A stretch of DNA of 64,000 nt from Nevskia sp. (GTDB taxonomy: Bacteria; Pseudomonadota; Gammaproteobacteria; Nevskiales; Nevskiaceae). A model generated the notes under the pieces. That model was not told where the DNA came from. It ran no database searches and saw only the letters and a list, made by a program, of their open reading frames with translations. This document shows, piece by piece, positions 24,615-33,649 of the stretch; the first letter of the stretch is position 1; each line of letters starts with the position of its first letter. The stretch lies in contig JALNYU010000018.1 in NCBI GenBank assembly GCA_023229645.1, forward strand, positions 14,522 to 78,521. The letters are read 5' to 3'. A program made the position numbers and the translations under genes.

Positions 24615-25934
24615 TCAACGCCGGAACAGGTGCTCGGCGCCAGCTTGCAAGGTCGGCGAGAGCTGCAAGTCGAAACGCAGGCCAACGGCAAAGGCGTTCG
24701 GCAGATTCTGCGTTCGCGACGGCGCCGAGCGCGAATCAGGGTCGATAATGTAGTGCAGATTCGGCTGGATGCGCAGCGCCGGCGTAACTTGAATGCCGTA
24801 GCTGAGTTCCATCAAAATTTGCTGATGCGGAATCGCTGCGCTGCCGCCGGCCGCTGCCCGGGCCAGTTGCAGATTCTCCACTTCGATGTCGCTGTAGTGC
24901 TGCAGCGTTATGACATAGCCTAGCGTGTCGCGATTGCGGCCGGCGAACGTGCCTTTTTGCACGAAGCCGAGTTCGAAGAAACGATCTTCGACCAGTTCGC
25001 CGGAAGTCCCGGCTAGCGCAGCGCCGAACACAATCAGGCCGCGTTCGGAGGCATCCGGTCGCGTAACTTGTTGCTCGAAGCGGGCAAAGAAGCCGGAGCG
25101 GCCGGAGCGCGGGGCATAGGCTTGGCCGCTGGTAACGGCCGGTATACCCGATGCGTCCCGCAGCGGGTCGGTGTAATCAGAGGTGTCGTACCAGCCGCCG
25201 ATCTCATACGAGCGTGGCAGGCGGTCCGTTGCCGCCGTGGTTTTGTAGCCGAATGTGTACGGCAGCACGACGCCGGTTGCGTTGCCAAGACTCCAATCGA
25301 AGCCGTGATCGCTGTTCGCGGCGTGGTCTGGATTCACTTCGTAGGCGCCGACGTGCACGTAAATACGCGGCGTAAACCACCAGCGCGCGTGGCCACCCCA
25401 ACTCGACACCGGCCAATACGTGAAGCCGCTGGTTTGGAATACGAAAGTTGGGTTACCACAGGCGGAATTGGTCTGGAAGTAATTGCATAGTTCGGAGCCT
25501 AGGAAGTGAATATTGGCGACGGTGCGCCCAGCTTCCAGAAACAGGCGGTTGTTAAAGAGCTGCTGCTCCAACGTCAAATTTGCGAGGCGCGTGTTTTGCG
25601 CGCCGTAGATTTCCTGAATTGACGTGCTATTACCGATACGTGTCGCGGCGAGATTATTGCCGTGGCGGCTGGCGAAGCCGAGATGCAAGGCCGCACCGCG
25701 CCAGCCGGCGAGCTTGTTGAAATCGAGATCGCCGCCAAAGAAGACTTGCCCGGCGTAGGCGCCACCGGTGCTTGCGCCGCCATCGAGATTGCCGGCGGCT
25801 TCGCCGGTGTAGCTGGCGGTGATGCCAATGCCGCGATCAGCGAGTGGCGTGTCGGAAGCTGCGGCAACGACAAACGCGGAGCACAGCAGGGCTAGCACCG
25901 CCAGCCAAGGGCGGCATGAAAGGAACAGCGTCAT
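24615..25934 (-). CDS. Carbohydrate-selective porin, OprB family (fructose locus)
   Basis: This second OprB-family porin in the window has 439 residues. The signal peptide is MTLFLSCRPWLAVLALL then ending near VVAAA. The mature part has family features: GGAYAGQVFFGGDLDFNKLAGW, LEQQLFNNRLFLEAGR, FTYWPVSSWGGHARWWF, YVHVGAYEVNPD and LHYIIDPD near the end. It is only distantly similar to the porin at 2001-3320. The last residues (LFRR) do not form the classical terminal aromatic, which is unusual for a porin. It lies 87 bases downstream of fruA, so it is likely the last gene of fruBKA and admits fructose through the outer membrane. Confidence 0.88.
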   Translation of the reverse strand: MTLFLSCRPWLAVLALLCSAFVVAAASDTPLADRGIGITASYTGEAAGNLDGGASTGGAYAGQVFFGGDLDFNKLAGWRGAALHLGFASRHGNNLAATRIGNSTSIQEIYGAQNTRLANLTLEQQLFNNRLFLEAGRTVANIHFLGSELCNYFQTNSACGNPTFVFQTSGFTYWPVSSWGGHARWWFTPRIYVHVGAYEVNPDHAANSDHGFDWSLGNATGVVLPYTFGYKTTAATDRLPRSYEIGGWYDTSDYTDPLRDASGIPAVTSGQAYAPRSGRSGFFARFEQQVTRPDASERGLIVFGAALAGTSGELVEDRFFELGFVQKGTFAGRNRDTLGYVITLQHYSDIEVENLQLARAAAGGSAAIPHQQILMELSYGIQVTPALRIQPNLHYIIDPDSRSAPSRTQNLPNAFAVGLRFDLQLSPTLQAGAEHLFRR

Positions 25935-26021
25935 GGTATTTCTCCAGTGCCCGGTGTTTTATCCAGGCACGAGTAGCGCGCGATTTAGAGCGCGGGTGGA
26001 TTCAGCTCAAAGGTCCTTGCG

Positions 26022-27728
26022 TCAAGCGCGAATTGGTTTTTTGAGTACGCCCAGCGCAACGGCAGTCAGTGCCGTGCCGACGACTAGCGCAACGAGGTAA
26101 GCGCCGAGGTGTGTCACCGCGTTTGGAATCGGTAGCACGAAAACGCCGCCGTGCGGCACTTTCAGCTCAACGCCTGCGACCATTGAAATCGCTCCCGCGA
26201 CGGCCGAGCCGAGCATCAACGAAGGAATAACCCGAAATGGGTCGCGTGCCGCGAATGGAATCGCGCCTTCGGTGATGAACGCCAAGCCCAGCACTGCAGC
26301 CGCTTTGCCGGCCTCGTGTTCGTCTTTTGTAAAGCGATCTTTGAACAACCACGTTGCGAGGGCGATACCGAGCGGCGGCGTCATGCCGGCGACCATACAT
26401 GCGGCCATCGGCGTGTAGACCTCGCTGGCAATCAAGCCAGTAGAAAACGCATACGCGGCTTTGTTTACCGGGCCGCCCATGTCGAACGCGGCCATGCTGC
26501 CGATCAGGAGGCCGAGCAAAATCGCGCTGCTGTTTTGCATGCCGCGCAGCCAAGTTGTCAGCGCCGCCAAAGCTTCGGCAACCGGCCCGCCGACGACGTA
26601 GATCATCAATAGGCCGGTGAGCAGCGTGCCCAATACCGGCAAAATCAGCACCGGTTTTAAGCCTTCAAGATTGCGATGCAGACGAATGTGTTTATTTAGA
26701 AACGCGACGCCGTAGCCGGCGATGAAGCCGGCCAGAATACCGCCGAAAAAGCCGGCGCCGATATTGGCTGCGAGTACGCCGCCGATCATGCCGGGTGCGA
26801 TGCCAGGGCGATCTGCAATCGAAAACGCGATGTAGCCGGCGAGGGCCGGTACGATTAATAAAAACCCAGCTTTCGCGCCGATTTGAAATAGCGAATAGGC
26901 AAGCGTGCCTTTGTGGGCATCGTCGTAGGCGTAAATGCCGCCGAGTGCGAACGCCAGCGCAATCAGCAGGCCGCCCGCAACTACAAACGGCAGCATGAAC
27001 GAGACGCCGGTCATCAAATGTTTGTAGGGTCCGGTGCGCGTTGCGGCTTTGGCTTTATCGGCTTCCTTGGCGTTGCCGGTAGTATTGTCGCGGATGATGT
27101 GCGGCAGCGCCTCGGTGAGTGCACGGTTGATCAGCGCTCGGCCGTCATTGATCGCCAATTTCGTCGTGCTTTGGTAAAGGCGCTTGCCGGCGAAACGGCT
27201 GAGATCGACTTGCGTATCAGCCGCAATCAAGACCAAATCGGCGTCGCGGATTTCGGCGTCGGTCAGCGTATCGCGGGCGCCAACTGAACCCTGGGTTTCG
27301 ACGCGTATCGTGTGGCCCAGCGCTTTCGCCGCCTGTTGTATGCCTTCGGCGGCCATGAACGTATGGGCGATGCCGGTTGGGCACGAGGTGATGGCGACGA
27401 TCCGCTTCACGCCGCTTTGCGCTGGCGCGGTGGCGGATCCATGAGCACGTTGTAAAACCGCGTCGGGGTTGGCGAGTACGTCATCAAGTGTCGCCTCGAT
27501 ACGCTGCAGCGTCTTGAATCGAACATCGTCTTGGTCTTGCGCGCCGATCAACAGCACGCGTTCGGCATTGCCCGCATCCCCAAGTGGATGGATGATGCCG
27601 TCCGCGGTGCGGATTTCGGTTCGTAGTTGCCAGCCGCGCAGGCTGGCCGCGTGGCGTAAAGCTTCGGCGGCGAGTAGCGCATGGACGCTTCGTTCCCCGC
27701 CGCCGATTACCGCTATTAATGTACTCAT
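26022..27728 (-). CDS. fruA: PTS fructose transporter, IIB'BC component
   Basis: FruA imports fructose across the inner membrane and phosphorylates it to fructose 1-phosphate. The 568 residues contain an N-terminal vestigial IIB' domain (about 1-100, lacking the phosphocysteine), a functional IIB domain with Cys116 in ITSCPTGIAHTFMAAEG, and a IIC membrane domain from about residue 220 (HLMTGVSFMLPFVVAGGLLIALAF; GGPVNKAAYAF). The ATG at 27728 is fixed by GGAGGAAC six bases upstream; an extra eight-codon extension is unlikely. Phosphate comes from FruB encoded two genes upstream. Gene order fruB-fruK-fruA matches Pseudomonas. Confidence 0.97.
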   Translation of the reverse strand: MSTLIAVIGGGERSVHALLAAEALRHAASLRGWQLRTEIRTADGIIHPLGDAGNAERVLLIGAQDQDDVRFKTLQRIEATLDDVLANPDAVLQRAHGSATAPAQSGVKRIVAITSCPTGIAHTFMAAEGIQQAAKALGHTIRVETQGSVGARDTLTDAEIRDADLVLIAADTQVDLSRFAGKRLYQSTTKLAINDGRALINRALTEALPHIIRDNTTGNAKEADKAKAATRTGPYKHLMTGVSFMLPFVVAGGLLIALAFALGGIYAYDDAHKGTLAYSLFQIGAKAGFLLIVPALAGYIAFSIADRPGIAPGMIGGVLAANIGAGFFGGILAGFIAGYGVAFLNKHIRLHRNLEGLKPVLILPVLGTLLTGLLMIYVVGGPVAEALAALTTWLRGMQNSSAILLGLLIGSMAAFDMGGPVNKAAYAFSTGLIASEVYTPMAACMVAGMTPPLGIALATWLFKDRFTKDEHEAGKAAAVLGLAFITEGAIPFAARDPFRVIPSLMLGSAVAGAISMVAGVELKVPHGGVFVLPIPNAVTHLGAYLVALVVGTALTAVALGVLKKPIRA

Positions 27729-27804
27729 TGCAGTTCCTCCAGCTGTGCTCACACCGTGTTCACGACACGCGCTGACTGTCTTGCGTGTCGTTAGTTTTTT
27801 GTTG

Positions 27805-28758
27805 CTAGTTCAAACGCGTAATCGTTGTCGCGATCGCCAGTTGCTGCACCCGTTCCCAGGCCGGTAAATGCGCACCGGCGCGGCTGAGCTTGGCGGTGGC
27901 GAAGGCGGTTGCCAGCCGCGCCGTTGCTTCCAAGTTCGCGCCTTCGAGCAACGCTGCGGCGATGCCGGCGACCATCGCGTCACCGGCGCCTACAGTGCTC
28001 GAGGTATGAATAGCCGGTGGTAACGCATGCAGGGCGTCGTCGCCGTGTACGAATAAGGCGCCGGCTTCGCCGATCGAGATCACAACGAGTTTGACGCCGC
28101 GCGCTTGCAACTCGCGGGCTGCGATCAGCAAGTCGGCTTGGGTCGGTAGCGCGCGGCCCGCCCAGGCTTCGAGCTCGTGGCGATTAGGTTTTACTGCGTA
28201 CGGCAGTGCCGCCGATGGTGCCGTGAGCGCGGCGGTGAGCGCGGCATCACTGGTATCGAGCACCGCGCGAGTGCCGTGGCGCGCCAACGCTTCCAGTAGT
28301 TCGACATAGGCATCGCTGGCCAGACCGTTGGGCAGGCTGCCGGACAACACGACGAGATTGGCGTCGGCGCATAGCGCGCGGAGGTCCCGCCGGACGACGG
28401 TTAGCACGCTGGCATCGGCGGTGAAGCCGGGGAGATTGACGTCAGTGGTTTCGCCACGGCTTTCGTCGACCAATTTGATGTTCGTACGTGTTGTGCCGGG
28501 AACGCGGACACAGCGATCTTCGATATTTTTGGCGGCGAATAGATGCTCGAACGCCGCTGCGTTATCGGCGCCCAACAGGCCGGTGATCGCAGTGGCGACA
28601 CCCCAGTCGGCGAGGCAGGACGCGACATTCACGCCTTTGCCGCCAGCATCGATCCGCGCTGATTGCGCGCGCTGCACGGTGCCGGGTGTTAGTCGGTCAA
28701 GGGTTACGGTTTGGTCCAACGCCGGATTTAGCGAAACCGTGATAATCCGCGTGCTCAT
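27805..28758 (-). CDS. fruK: 1-phosphofructokinase
   Basis: FruK phosphorylates fructose 1-phosphate to fructose 1,6-bisphosphate, linking fructose uptake to glycolysis. It is a 317-residue PfkB-family kinase: SLNPALDQTVTL at the N-terminus, GGKGVNVASCLADWG near residue 40, and the C-terminal SSTVGAGDAMVAGIAAA carrying the catalytic Asp. The start at 28758 overlaps the fruB stop in ATGA, so translation is coupled; a longer in-frame extension runs through fruB in another frame and is not real. FruK's substrate or product may also be the effector of the LacI-type regulator encoded across the divergent promoter. Confidence 0.96.
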   Translation of the reverse strand: MSTRIITVSLNPALDQTVTLDRLTPGTVQRAQSARIDAGGKGVNVASCLADWGVATAITGLLGADNAAAFEHLFAAKNIEDRCVRVPGTTRTNIKLVDESRGETTDVNLPGFTADASVLTVVRRDLRALCADANLVVLSGSLPNGLASDAYVELLEALARHGTRAVLDTSDAALTAALTAPSAALPYAVKPNRHELEAWAGRALPTQADLLIAARELQARGVKLVVISIGEAGALFVHGDDALHALPPAIHTSSTVGAGDAMVAGIAAALLEGANLEATARLATAFATAKLSRAGAHLPAWERVQQLAIATTITRLN

Positions 28759-31280
28759 TGGGCGCCCTCGGTCGATGCGACGCCCGCTTCCAGCCCGCGG
28801 ACTTCGGCCGCGGTTTCGCAGGCTAACGCCTGCTGTACCAGGGCCTGCAATTCGCCGAATTGGCAGCCACGCAGCCGCGCCTTGACGGCCGAAACATCGC
28901 GCGGCGTCATCGAAAGTTCCTGCACGCCGAGGCCGGTCAGCAACATCGCGCCATAAGGATCGCCGGCTAAACCGCCGCAAACGCCGACCCAGCGGCCGTG
29001 CTGCGCGGCGCCCTCGACGGTCTGTTTGATTAGCCGCAGCACCGCCGGGTGCAGGCTATCGGCTTCGGCCGCGAGTTCCGGGTTTTGGCGGTCTATCGCC
29101 AAGGTGTACTGGGTTAAATCATTGGTGCCGATTGAGAAGAAATCGGCGTGCCGCGCCAACACATCGGCCTGAATCGCCGCTGCTGGCACCTCGATCATGA
29201 TGCCGAGCGGTACGGTCGGCGCCTGCAGCTCGGCGCGAATGCGCTCGCAGGTGCTGCGCAGCGCCAGTAGTTCTGGCACCGAGGTGATCATCGGAAACAT
29301 GATCGATAACGCGGCGCCGTCGCGCGCGGCGCGGTAGAGCGCGCGCAGCTGCGGTTCGAGCAGATCGGCGCGGCGCAGCAGCAAGCGTGCGCCGCGCACG
29401 CCCAGGAACGGATTTTCCTCGTGCGGAAGATCCAAGTGCGGGACTTGTTTATCGCCGCCGATGTCCAGCGCGCGCACGATCAACGGCCGGCCGCTGAGCG
29501 CCTGCGCCATCGCGGTATAGGTGGCGTATTGCTCGTCCTCGGTTGGCGCGCTGCCGCGCTCTAAAAATAGGAACTCGGTGCGCATCAAACCCACGCCTTC
29601 TGCGCCTTGCTCCAAGGCCAATGCGGCTTGTTCAGGCAAGTTGATATTGGCGCCGATGTCGACGTGGTGGCCGTCACGGGTACGGGCCGGCAGGCTGCGC
29701 TGCTCGGCTTCGAGCAGCCGCGTCTCGCGCTGGCTTTCAATCCAAGCCTGCGCCGCGGCGAGATCGGTGGCTGACGGATTTAGATAAATACGGCCGTTAT
29801 TGCCATCGATAATCACCGGCGTATCGGCCGCGAGATCCAGCAAGGCGTTGCCGGCAGCAACCACCGCCGGCAGCCCTAACGTGCGCATCAAGATTGCTGA
29901 GTGCGATGTCGGGCCGCCGAGTGCGGTGGCGAGTCCGGCGATACGGCTGGGATCAAGCACCGCTGTGTCTGACGGCGATAAATCGGCGGCGACGAGTACG
30001 CTGCCGGCCGGCATATTGGCGGGCGCCTCACGCCGCAGTGCTGGGTTGATTTGCTCCAGTACGCGACGGCCGACATCGCGCAAATCCGCCGCGCGTCCGG
30101 CGAGCACCGCATTGCCCAGCGCCGAAAGCTTGCCGGCCATGCGTTCGATGGCTTGATTCCAGGACCATGCCACGCCGTGACCTTCGACCATCAGCTGGCA
30201 GGTCAGCGTGATCAAATCAGTATCGTTTAGCAGTTCGCCCTGGGCTTTGAAAATGGCTGCGTCCGCGGCGCCCAAGCGGCGCGCGGTATCGTCGGCAACG
30301 GCTTTTAGCTGCAGGCGCGTGGTAACAATCGCGTCTTGCAGTACGGCGCCGCCGTTTTGTAGCGGCTCCGGATGATCCGGTACCGGCGTGACGTCGGCGA
30401 TCAAGCGATGCACCGTGCCAATCGCCAAGCCGGGGCTGGCACCAATGCCGGTAATCGTCAGCGGCGCATCGGTCGGCGCCCAGCCCAGAACCGGCGCCAC
30501 AGCGCGGCGGGCGGCTTGCTCGGCGTCGCTTCGTTCCTGTGCGACTAAGCTTGTAATCACGGATTTCAGGCGCTGCAGCGCGGCGCTGGCTTCGCGGCCT
30601 TCGGCGGAGACGATAACGCGATCGCCCTGGCGCAGGCCGAGTTGCAGCAGCGATACCAGATTTTTTGCGTCGGCGATTTGGTTGCCGCTGCGCACTTGAA
30701 TCGCGGCGGCACTCGCGCGCGCCGTTTCGACCCAGCGCGACGCCGGCCGTGCGTGCAGGCCGGCTGGGTAGGCGACGGCCCACTCGAATCGCTCGGCGAG
30801 ATCAGTTACCGGTACGTCGATGATGAGCGTCGGCGCGTCCTCGCTGAGCGCTTCAGCAATATCTTCGGCGCGCGTGGTTCGGAACAGCTGAGCCAACCGG
30901 ACTTCGTCCTGCATCAAACGCGTTAAGCGGCGCAGGATTGTGATGTGTGCATCCGACTGCGCGGCAATCGCAACCGCGAGATACGCAGTTTGGCCTTCGT
31001 TCCAAACAATCCCACCCGGGATTTGCAGCACGGCGATGCCGTTACGGCGGACCATATTGCGGTCTTCACCGAGCCCGTGCGGGATAACAACGCCGTGGCC
31101 CAGAAAGGTATTCGCAACCGCTTCTCGGCGCAGCATGCTGGGGACATAAGCGGGGTCGATGCAGCCCGCGGCCACCAGCAGCTGTGCCGCCTGCCGAATG
31201 GTGTCGGATTTGTCTGCGGGCGCTGCGCCGAGGCGGATTAACTCCACTGGCAACAGCGTGATCGGTGTGGCGATTGACAT
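28755..31280 (-). CDS. fruB: Multiphosphoryl transfer protein (EIIA-Fru, HPr, Enzyme I fusion)
   Basis: This 841-residue cytoplasmic protein carries the whole soluble phosphorelay for fructose. An EIIA-Fru domain (about 1-150) has its phosphohistidine in VVIPHG (His68). A HPr domain (about 165-250) has GLHARPA with His176. A complete Enzyme I (about 270-835) has the phosphohistidine in GGPTSHSAI (His460), the PEP-binding GVGLMRTEFLFL and IGTNDLTQYTLAIDR. It therefore takes phosphate from phosphoenolpyruvate and passes it to FruA without separate PtsI/PtsH. Domain order and length match the Pseudomonas FruB. It is the first gene after the operator at 31321-31334. Confidence 0.96.
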   Translation of the reverse strand: MSIATPITLLPVELIRLGAAPADKSDTIRQAAQLLVAAGCIDPAYVPSMLRREAVANTFLGHGVVIPHGLGEDRNMVRRNGIAVLQIPGGIVWNEGQTAYLAVAIAAQSDAHITILRRLTRLMQDEVRLAQLFRTTRAEDIAEALSEDAPTLIIDVPVTDLAERFEWAVAYPAGLHARPASRWVETARASAAAIQVRSGNQIADAKNLVSLLQLGLRQGDRVIVSAEGREASAALQRLKSVITSLVAQERSDAEQAARRAVAPVLGWAPTDAPLTITGIGASPGLAIGTVHRLIADVTPVPDHPEPLQNGGAVLQDAIVTTRLQLKAVADDTARRLGAADAAIFKAQGELLNDTDLITLTCQLMVEGHGVAWSWNQAIERMAGKLSALGNAVLAGRAADLRDVGRRVLEQINPALRREAPANMPAGSVLVAADLSPSDTAVLDPSRIAGLATALGGPTSHSAILMRTLGLPAVVAAGNALLDLAADTPVIIDGNNGRIYLNPSATDLAAAQAWIESQRETRLLEAEQRSLPARTRDGHHVDIGANINLPEQAALALEQGAEGVGLMRTEFLFLERGSAPTEDEQYATYTAMAQALSGRPLIVRALDIGGDKQVPHLDLPHEENPFLGVRGARLLLRRADLLEPQLRALYRAARDGAALSIMFPMITSVPELLALRSTCERIRAELQAPTVPLGIMIEVPAAAIQADVLARHADFFSIGTNDLTQYTLAIDRQNPELAAEADSLHPAVLRLIKQTVEGAAQHGRWVGVCGGLAGDPYGAMLLTGLGVQELSMTPRDVSAVKARLRGCQFGELQALVQQALACETAAEVRGLEAGVASTEGAQ

Positions 31281-31320
31281 GGCTGGACTCCTCCAGAGTT
31301 GTCGTTATTGTTTTTGTATG

Positions 31321-31334
31321 TGAAAACGTTTTCA
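31321..31334. promoter_or_regulatory. LacI/FruR-type operator upstream of fruB
   Basis: TGAAAACGTTTTCA is a perfect 14-bp palindrome with the central CG typical of LacI-family sites and close to the known FruR/Cra consensus. It lies about 40 bases upstream of the fruB start, overlapping where its promoter should be. Two related sites follow toward the regulator gene: AAGCGCTT at 31382-31389 and TGAAAACGATTTC at 31431-31443, immediately before the proposed regulator start. This suggests shared repression of both divergent transcripts. Confidence 0.8.
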
Positions 31335-31447
31335 TAGCTGTGTCAAGCGCCGTTCATCGCCGCGCATCCTGATCTCGCTGGAAGCGCTTGCAAAATCGGC
31401 TTTATTTGTTTATGAATACCGCCGCCAAAGTGAAAACGATTTCTGAA

Positions 31448-32443
31448 ATGACCGTAAGCATTAAGGATGTTGCGCGTGCCGCTGGCGTTTCTCCGGCTAC
31501 GGTGTCCCGCGCGCTTGGCCGCGGCCCGGTTAGCGATGCACTACGTGAGCAAGTTGCCGCCGCGGTGCGCGCAACCGGCTATCGGCCGAATTTGGCGGCG
31601 CGACGCTTGCGTTCTCAGCACACAGGCACGATTGGCTTGATCGTCGCGGACATCCGCAATCCGTTCTTTACCGCGGTTGGCCGTGCGGTCGAAGAAAGTG
31701 CTTACCAAGCCGGCATGCGCGTCATCCTCTGCAACACGGACGAAGACCCAGAACGGGAAGCGCTGTATTTGGGACTGATGCAGGAAGAACGGATTACCGG
31801 CCTAATTTTCGCGCCGACGCGCAAAACTGCCGATCAACTTACGCGTCGCGCACTTGATTTCCCGGTGGTGTTGATCGATCGCGTCGGCAACAGCGGTTTG
31901 CACGACGCGGTGGTGCTGAACAATGTCGAAGCGATGGCCGATTTAGTCACGCACTTGATTGAGCGTGGTTATCGCCGCATCGGTGGTTTATTCGGCAACG
32001 CCAGCAGCACTGGAGCGCAGCGTCGTGAGGGTTATGAGGCAGCTCTGCGCCGCGCCGGGTTGATGCCCGATGCCCGCCTTGTGGCGCCTTCGGCCGAGGC
32101 GGCTGCGGCGGAACTTAAGCAATGGCTTTCGGAACCGCAGCGACCGGATGCGATTGTCGTCAGTAATAGCTTGTTGTTGATGGGCGCGATCAAAGCCGCA
32201 CGTGCGATGAGCCTGCAGATCCCGTCAGATCTGGCGCTGGCCGGGTTCGATAACGAAAGCTGGACTGAACTGGTTGAGCCGGGGATGACGGTGATCGAGC
32301 AGCCAGTCGAACAAATCGGCCATACCGCGATGGCGCTGCTTTATGAGCGCCTCAAAACACCCACGCAGCCAGTACGCAAAGTGGTGCTCAGTGGCCGCTG
32401 CATCGTGCGCGGCTCTACAGCTGCTGTCGTTGGCGTTGCTTAA
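31448..32443 (+). CDS. fruR: LacI-family transcriptional regulator of the fructose operon (FruR/Cra-like)
   Basis: The 331-residue product has an N-terminal LacI helix-turn-helix (SIKDVARAAGVSPATVSRALG, residues 3-24) with the hinge helix RRLRSQHTGTIGLI, and a periplasmic-binding-protein-like effector domain (DIRNPFFTAVGRAVEE; LAGFDNESWTELVEPGMTVIEQP). It diverges from fruBKA across a palindromic operator, so I infer that it represses that operon and is relieved by a fructose phosphate. The start chosen is ATG at 31448, which puts the helix-turn-helix at the normal position. ATGs further upstream in frame (31412) add residues overlapping an operator-like site. No strong ribosome site marks either. 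Confidence 0.9.
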   Translation: MTVSIKDVARAAGVSPATVSRALGRGPVSDALREQVAAAVRATGYRPNLAARRLRSQHTGTIGLIVADIRNPFFTAVGRAVEESAYQAGMRVILCNTDEDPEREALYLGLMQEERITGLIFAPTRKTADQLTRRALDFPVVLIDRVGNSGLHDAVVLNNVEAMADLVTHLIERGYRRIGGLFGNASSTGAQRREGYEAALRRAGLMPDARLVAPSAEAAAAELKQWLSEPQRPDAIVVSNSLLLMGAIKAARAMSLQIPSDLALAGFDNESWTELVEPGMTVIEQPVEQIGHTAMALLYERLKTPTQPVRKVVLSGRCIVRGSTAAVVGVA

Positions 32444-32518
32444 CCCTAGCCCCTGATTTACTTGCGGCGCAGCGTTCAAGCGCGCGCCGAGTATTCTTAA
32501 AAAACTCAAGGAATTGCG

Positions 32519-33340
32519 ATGTCACGTTCGAAAATCAGCCGAGATACTCGGCTTTGTATGTCGTTATCCGCGCGACCGGGAAATTTTGGCACGCGGTTTC
32601 AGAACCATTTGTACCAATTGCTGAATCTCGACTACGTCTACAAAGCGTTTACCACGAAAGATTTATCGGCCGCCGTTGGCGGCATTCGTGCGCTCGGCAT
32701 TCGCGGCTGTGCGATATCGATGCCGTTTAAAGAGGCCTGTATTCCGCTGCTCGATTCGCTGGCGCCGTCGGCAACCGCAATTTCGTCGGTTAATACCATC
32801 GTCAACGATGACGGCCATTTGCGCGGCTACAACACGGACTATCTCGCGATTGTCGAGTTGTTACAGCGGCATCAGGTGCCGCTGGCTACCACGTTCGCGC
32901 TTGCCGGCAGCGGCGGCATGGCGCGGGCCGTTGCCAGCGCGTTGCGCGACGCCGGTTATACCGCCGGCACCTTGATTGCCCGGAATGCTGAAGCGGGGCA
33001 ACGCTTAGCGGCCGACTGCAACTATCCCTGGCAGGCAACACTAGGCAATCTGCGGCCGCAGATGCTGGTAAACGTGACGCCGATAGGCATGGCCGGCGGC
33101 GCTGAAGCGGGCGATCTCGCGTTCCCCGCGGAGGTGATCGATGCCGCCGCTTTCGCATTTGATGTCGTCGCGCTCCCGGCCGAGACCCCGTTTATTCGCT
33201 ACGCCCGCGCCGCTGGAAAATTGGTAATTACCGGCGCCGAAGTGATTGTTTTACAAGCAGTTGAGCAGTTCGTGCTGTACACCGGCGTGCGCCCGAGTGC
33301 CGGACAAATCGCCGCCGCCGCTGCTGTCGCATTGGCCTAA
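32519..33340 (+). CDS. sdhL: Shikimate dehydrogenase-like protein SdhL (HI0607 type)
   Basis: This 273-residue protein is in the AroE superfamily but belongs to the SdhL group typified by Haemophilus HI0607: it shares DTRLCMSLSARPGNFGTRF, YKAFTTKDL, GIRGCAISMPFKEACIPLLD, NTIVNDDG and DVVALPAETPFIRYARAAGK. The conserved Lys in MPFKE and an NADP-binding AGSGGMARAV are present. Members reduce dehydroshikimate only slowly, so the physiological substrate is uncertain. Start ATG 32519 is supported by AAGGA six bases upstream. It follows the regulator gene by 75 bases in the same direction and might be co-transcribed. Confidence 0.88.
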   Translation: MSRSKISRDTRLCMSLSARPGNFGTRFQNHLYQLLNLDYVYKAFTTKDLSAAVGGIRALGIRGCAISMPFKEACIPLLDSLAPSATAISSVNTIVNDDGHLRGYNTDYLAIVELLQRHQVPLATTFALAGSGGMARAVASALRDAGYTAGTLIARNAEAGQRLAADCNYPWQATLGNLRPQMLVNVTPIGMAGGAEAGDLAFPAEVIDAAAFAFDVVALPAETPFIRYARAAGKLVITGAEVIVLQAVEQFVLYTGVRPSAGQIAAAAAVALA

Positions 33341-33649
33341 CCGTATCGGTAGGGCCTATGCGGCTTCGGTTTTTCCGGTGGGCTGTAAATCGTGTCACAG
33401 CTGCCGATGCGCGCTTGTACCGCCCGCTGGCTACGCCATTTGCACTGGATCAATCGGCGGTAAAACGATCATCACGTTAAATATTTTATGCAACAGGGCC
33501 CAAGATTCGACGCGGAATCAGCGGGCCTAGCTATTGCCTGTAAGCGAAGTTATTGAGCAGGCCCTAGGAAAGATTGCTCGATTTTTGCCTTGAATTTCGG
33601 CGCGGCGGTGCCACAACAAGTTAAAATAGAAGCAGAACTGAGGTAAGCC
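33341..33649 (+). promoter_or_regulatory. Leader region upstream of fmdB-DUF502-aspS with alternative stems
   Basis: This gap of 309 bases has no convincing gene. It contains three complementary segments: GGCCC at 33497-33501, GGGCCT at 33523-33528 and AGGCCC at 33559-33564. The first pair is part of a longer hairpin with GATTC (33504-33508) and GAATC (33515-33519). The middle segment can pair with either partner but not both. This could be a conditional leader for the aspS operon or simply the end of the preceding transcript. Confidence 0.35.
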
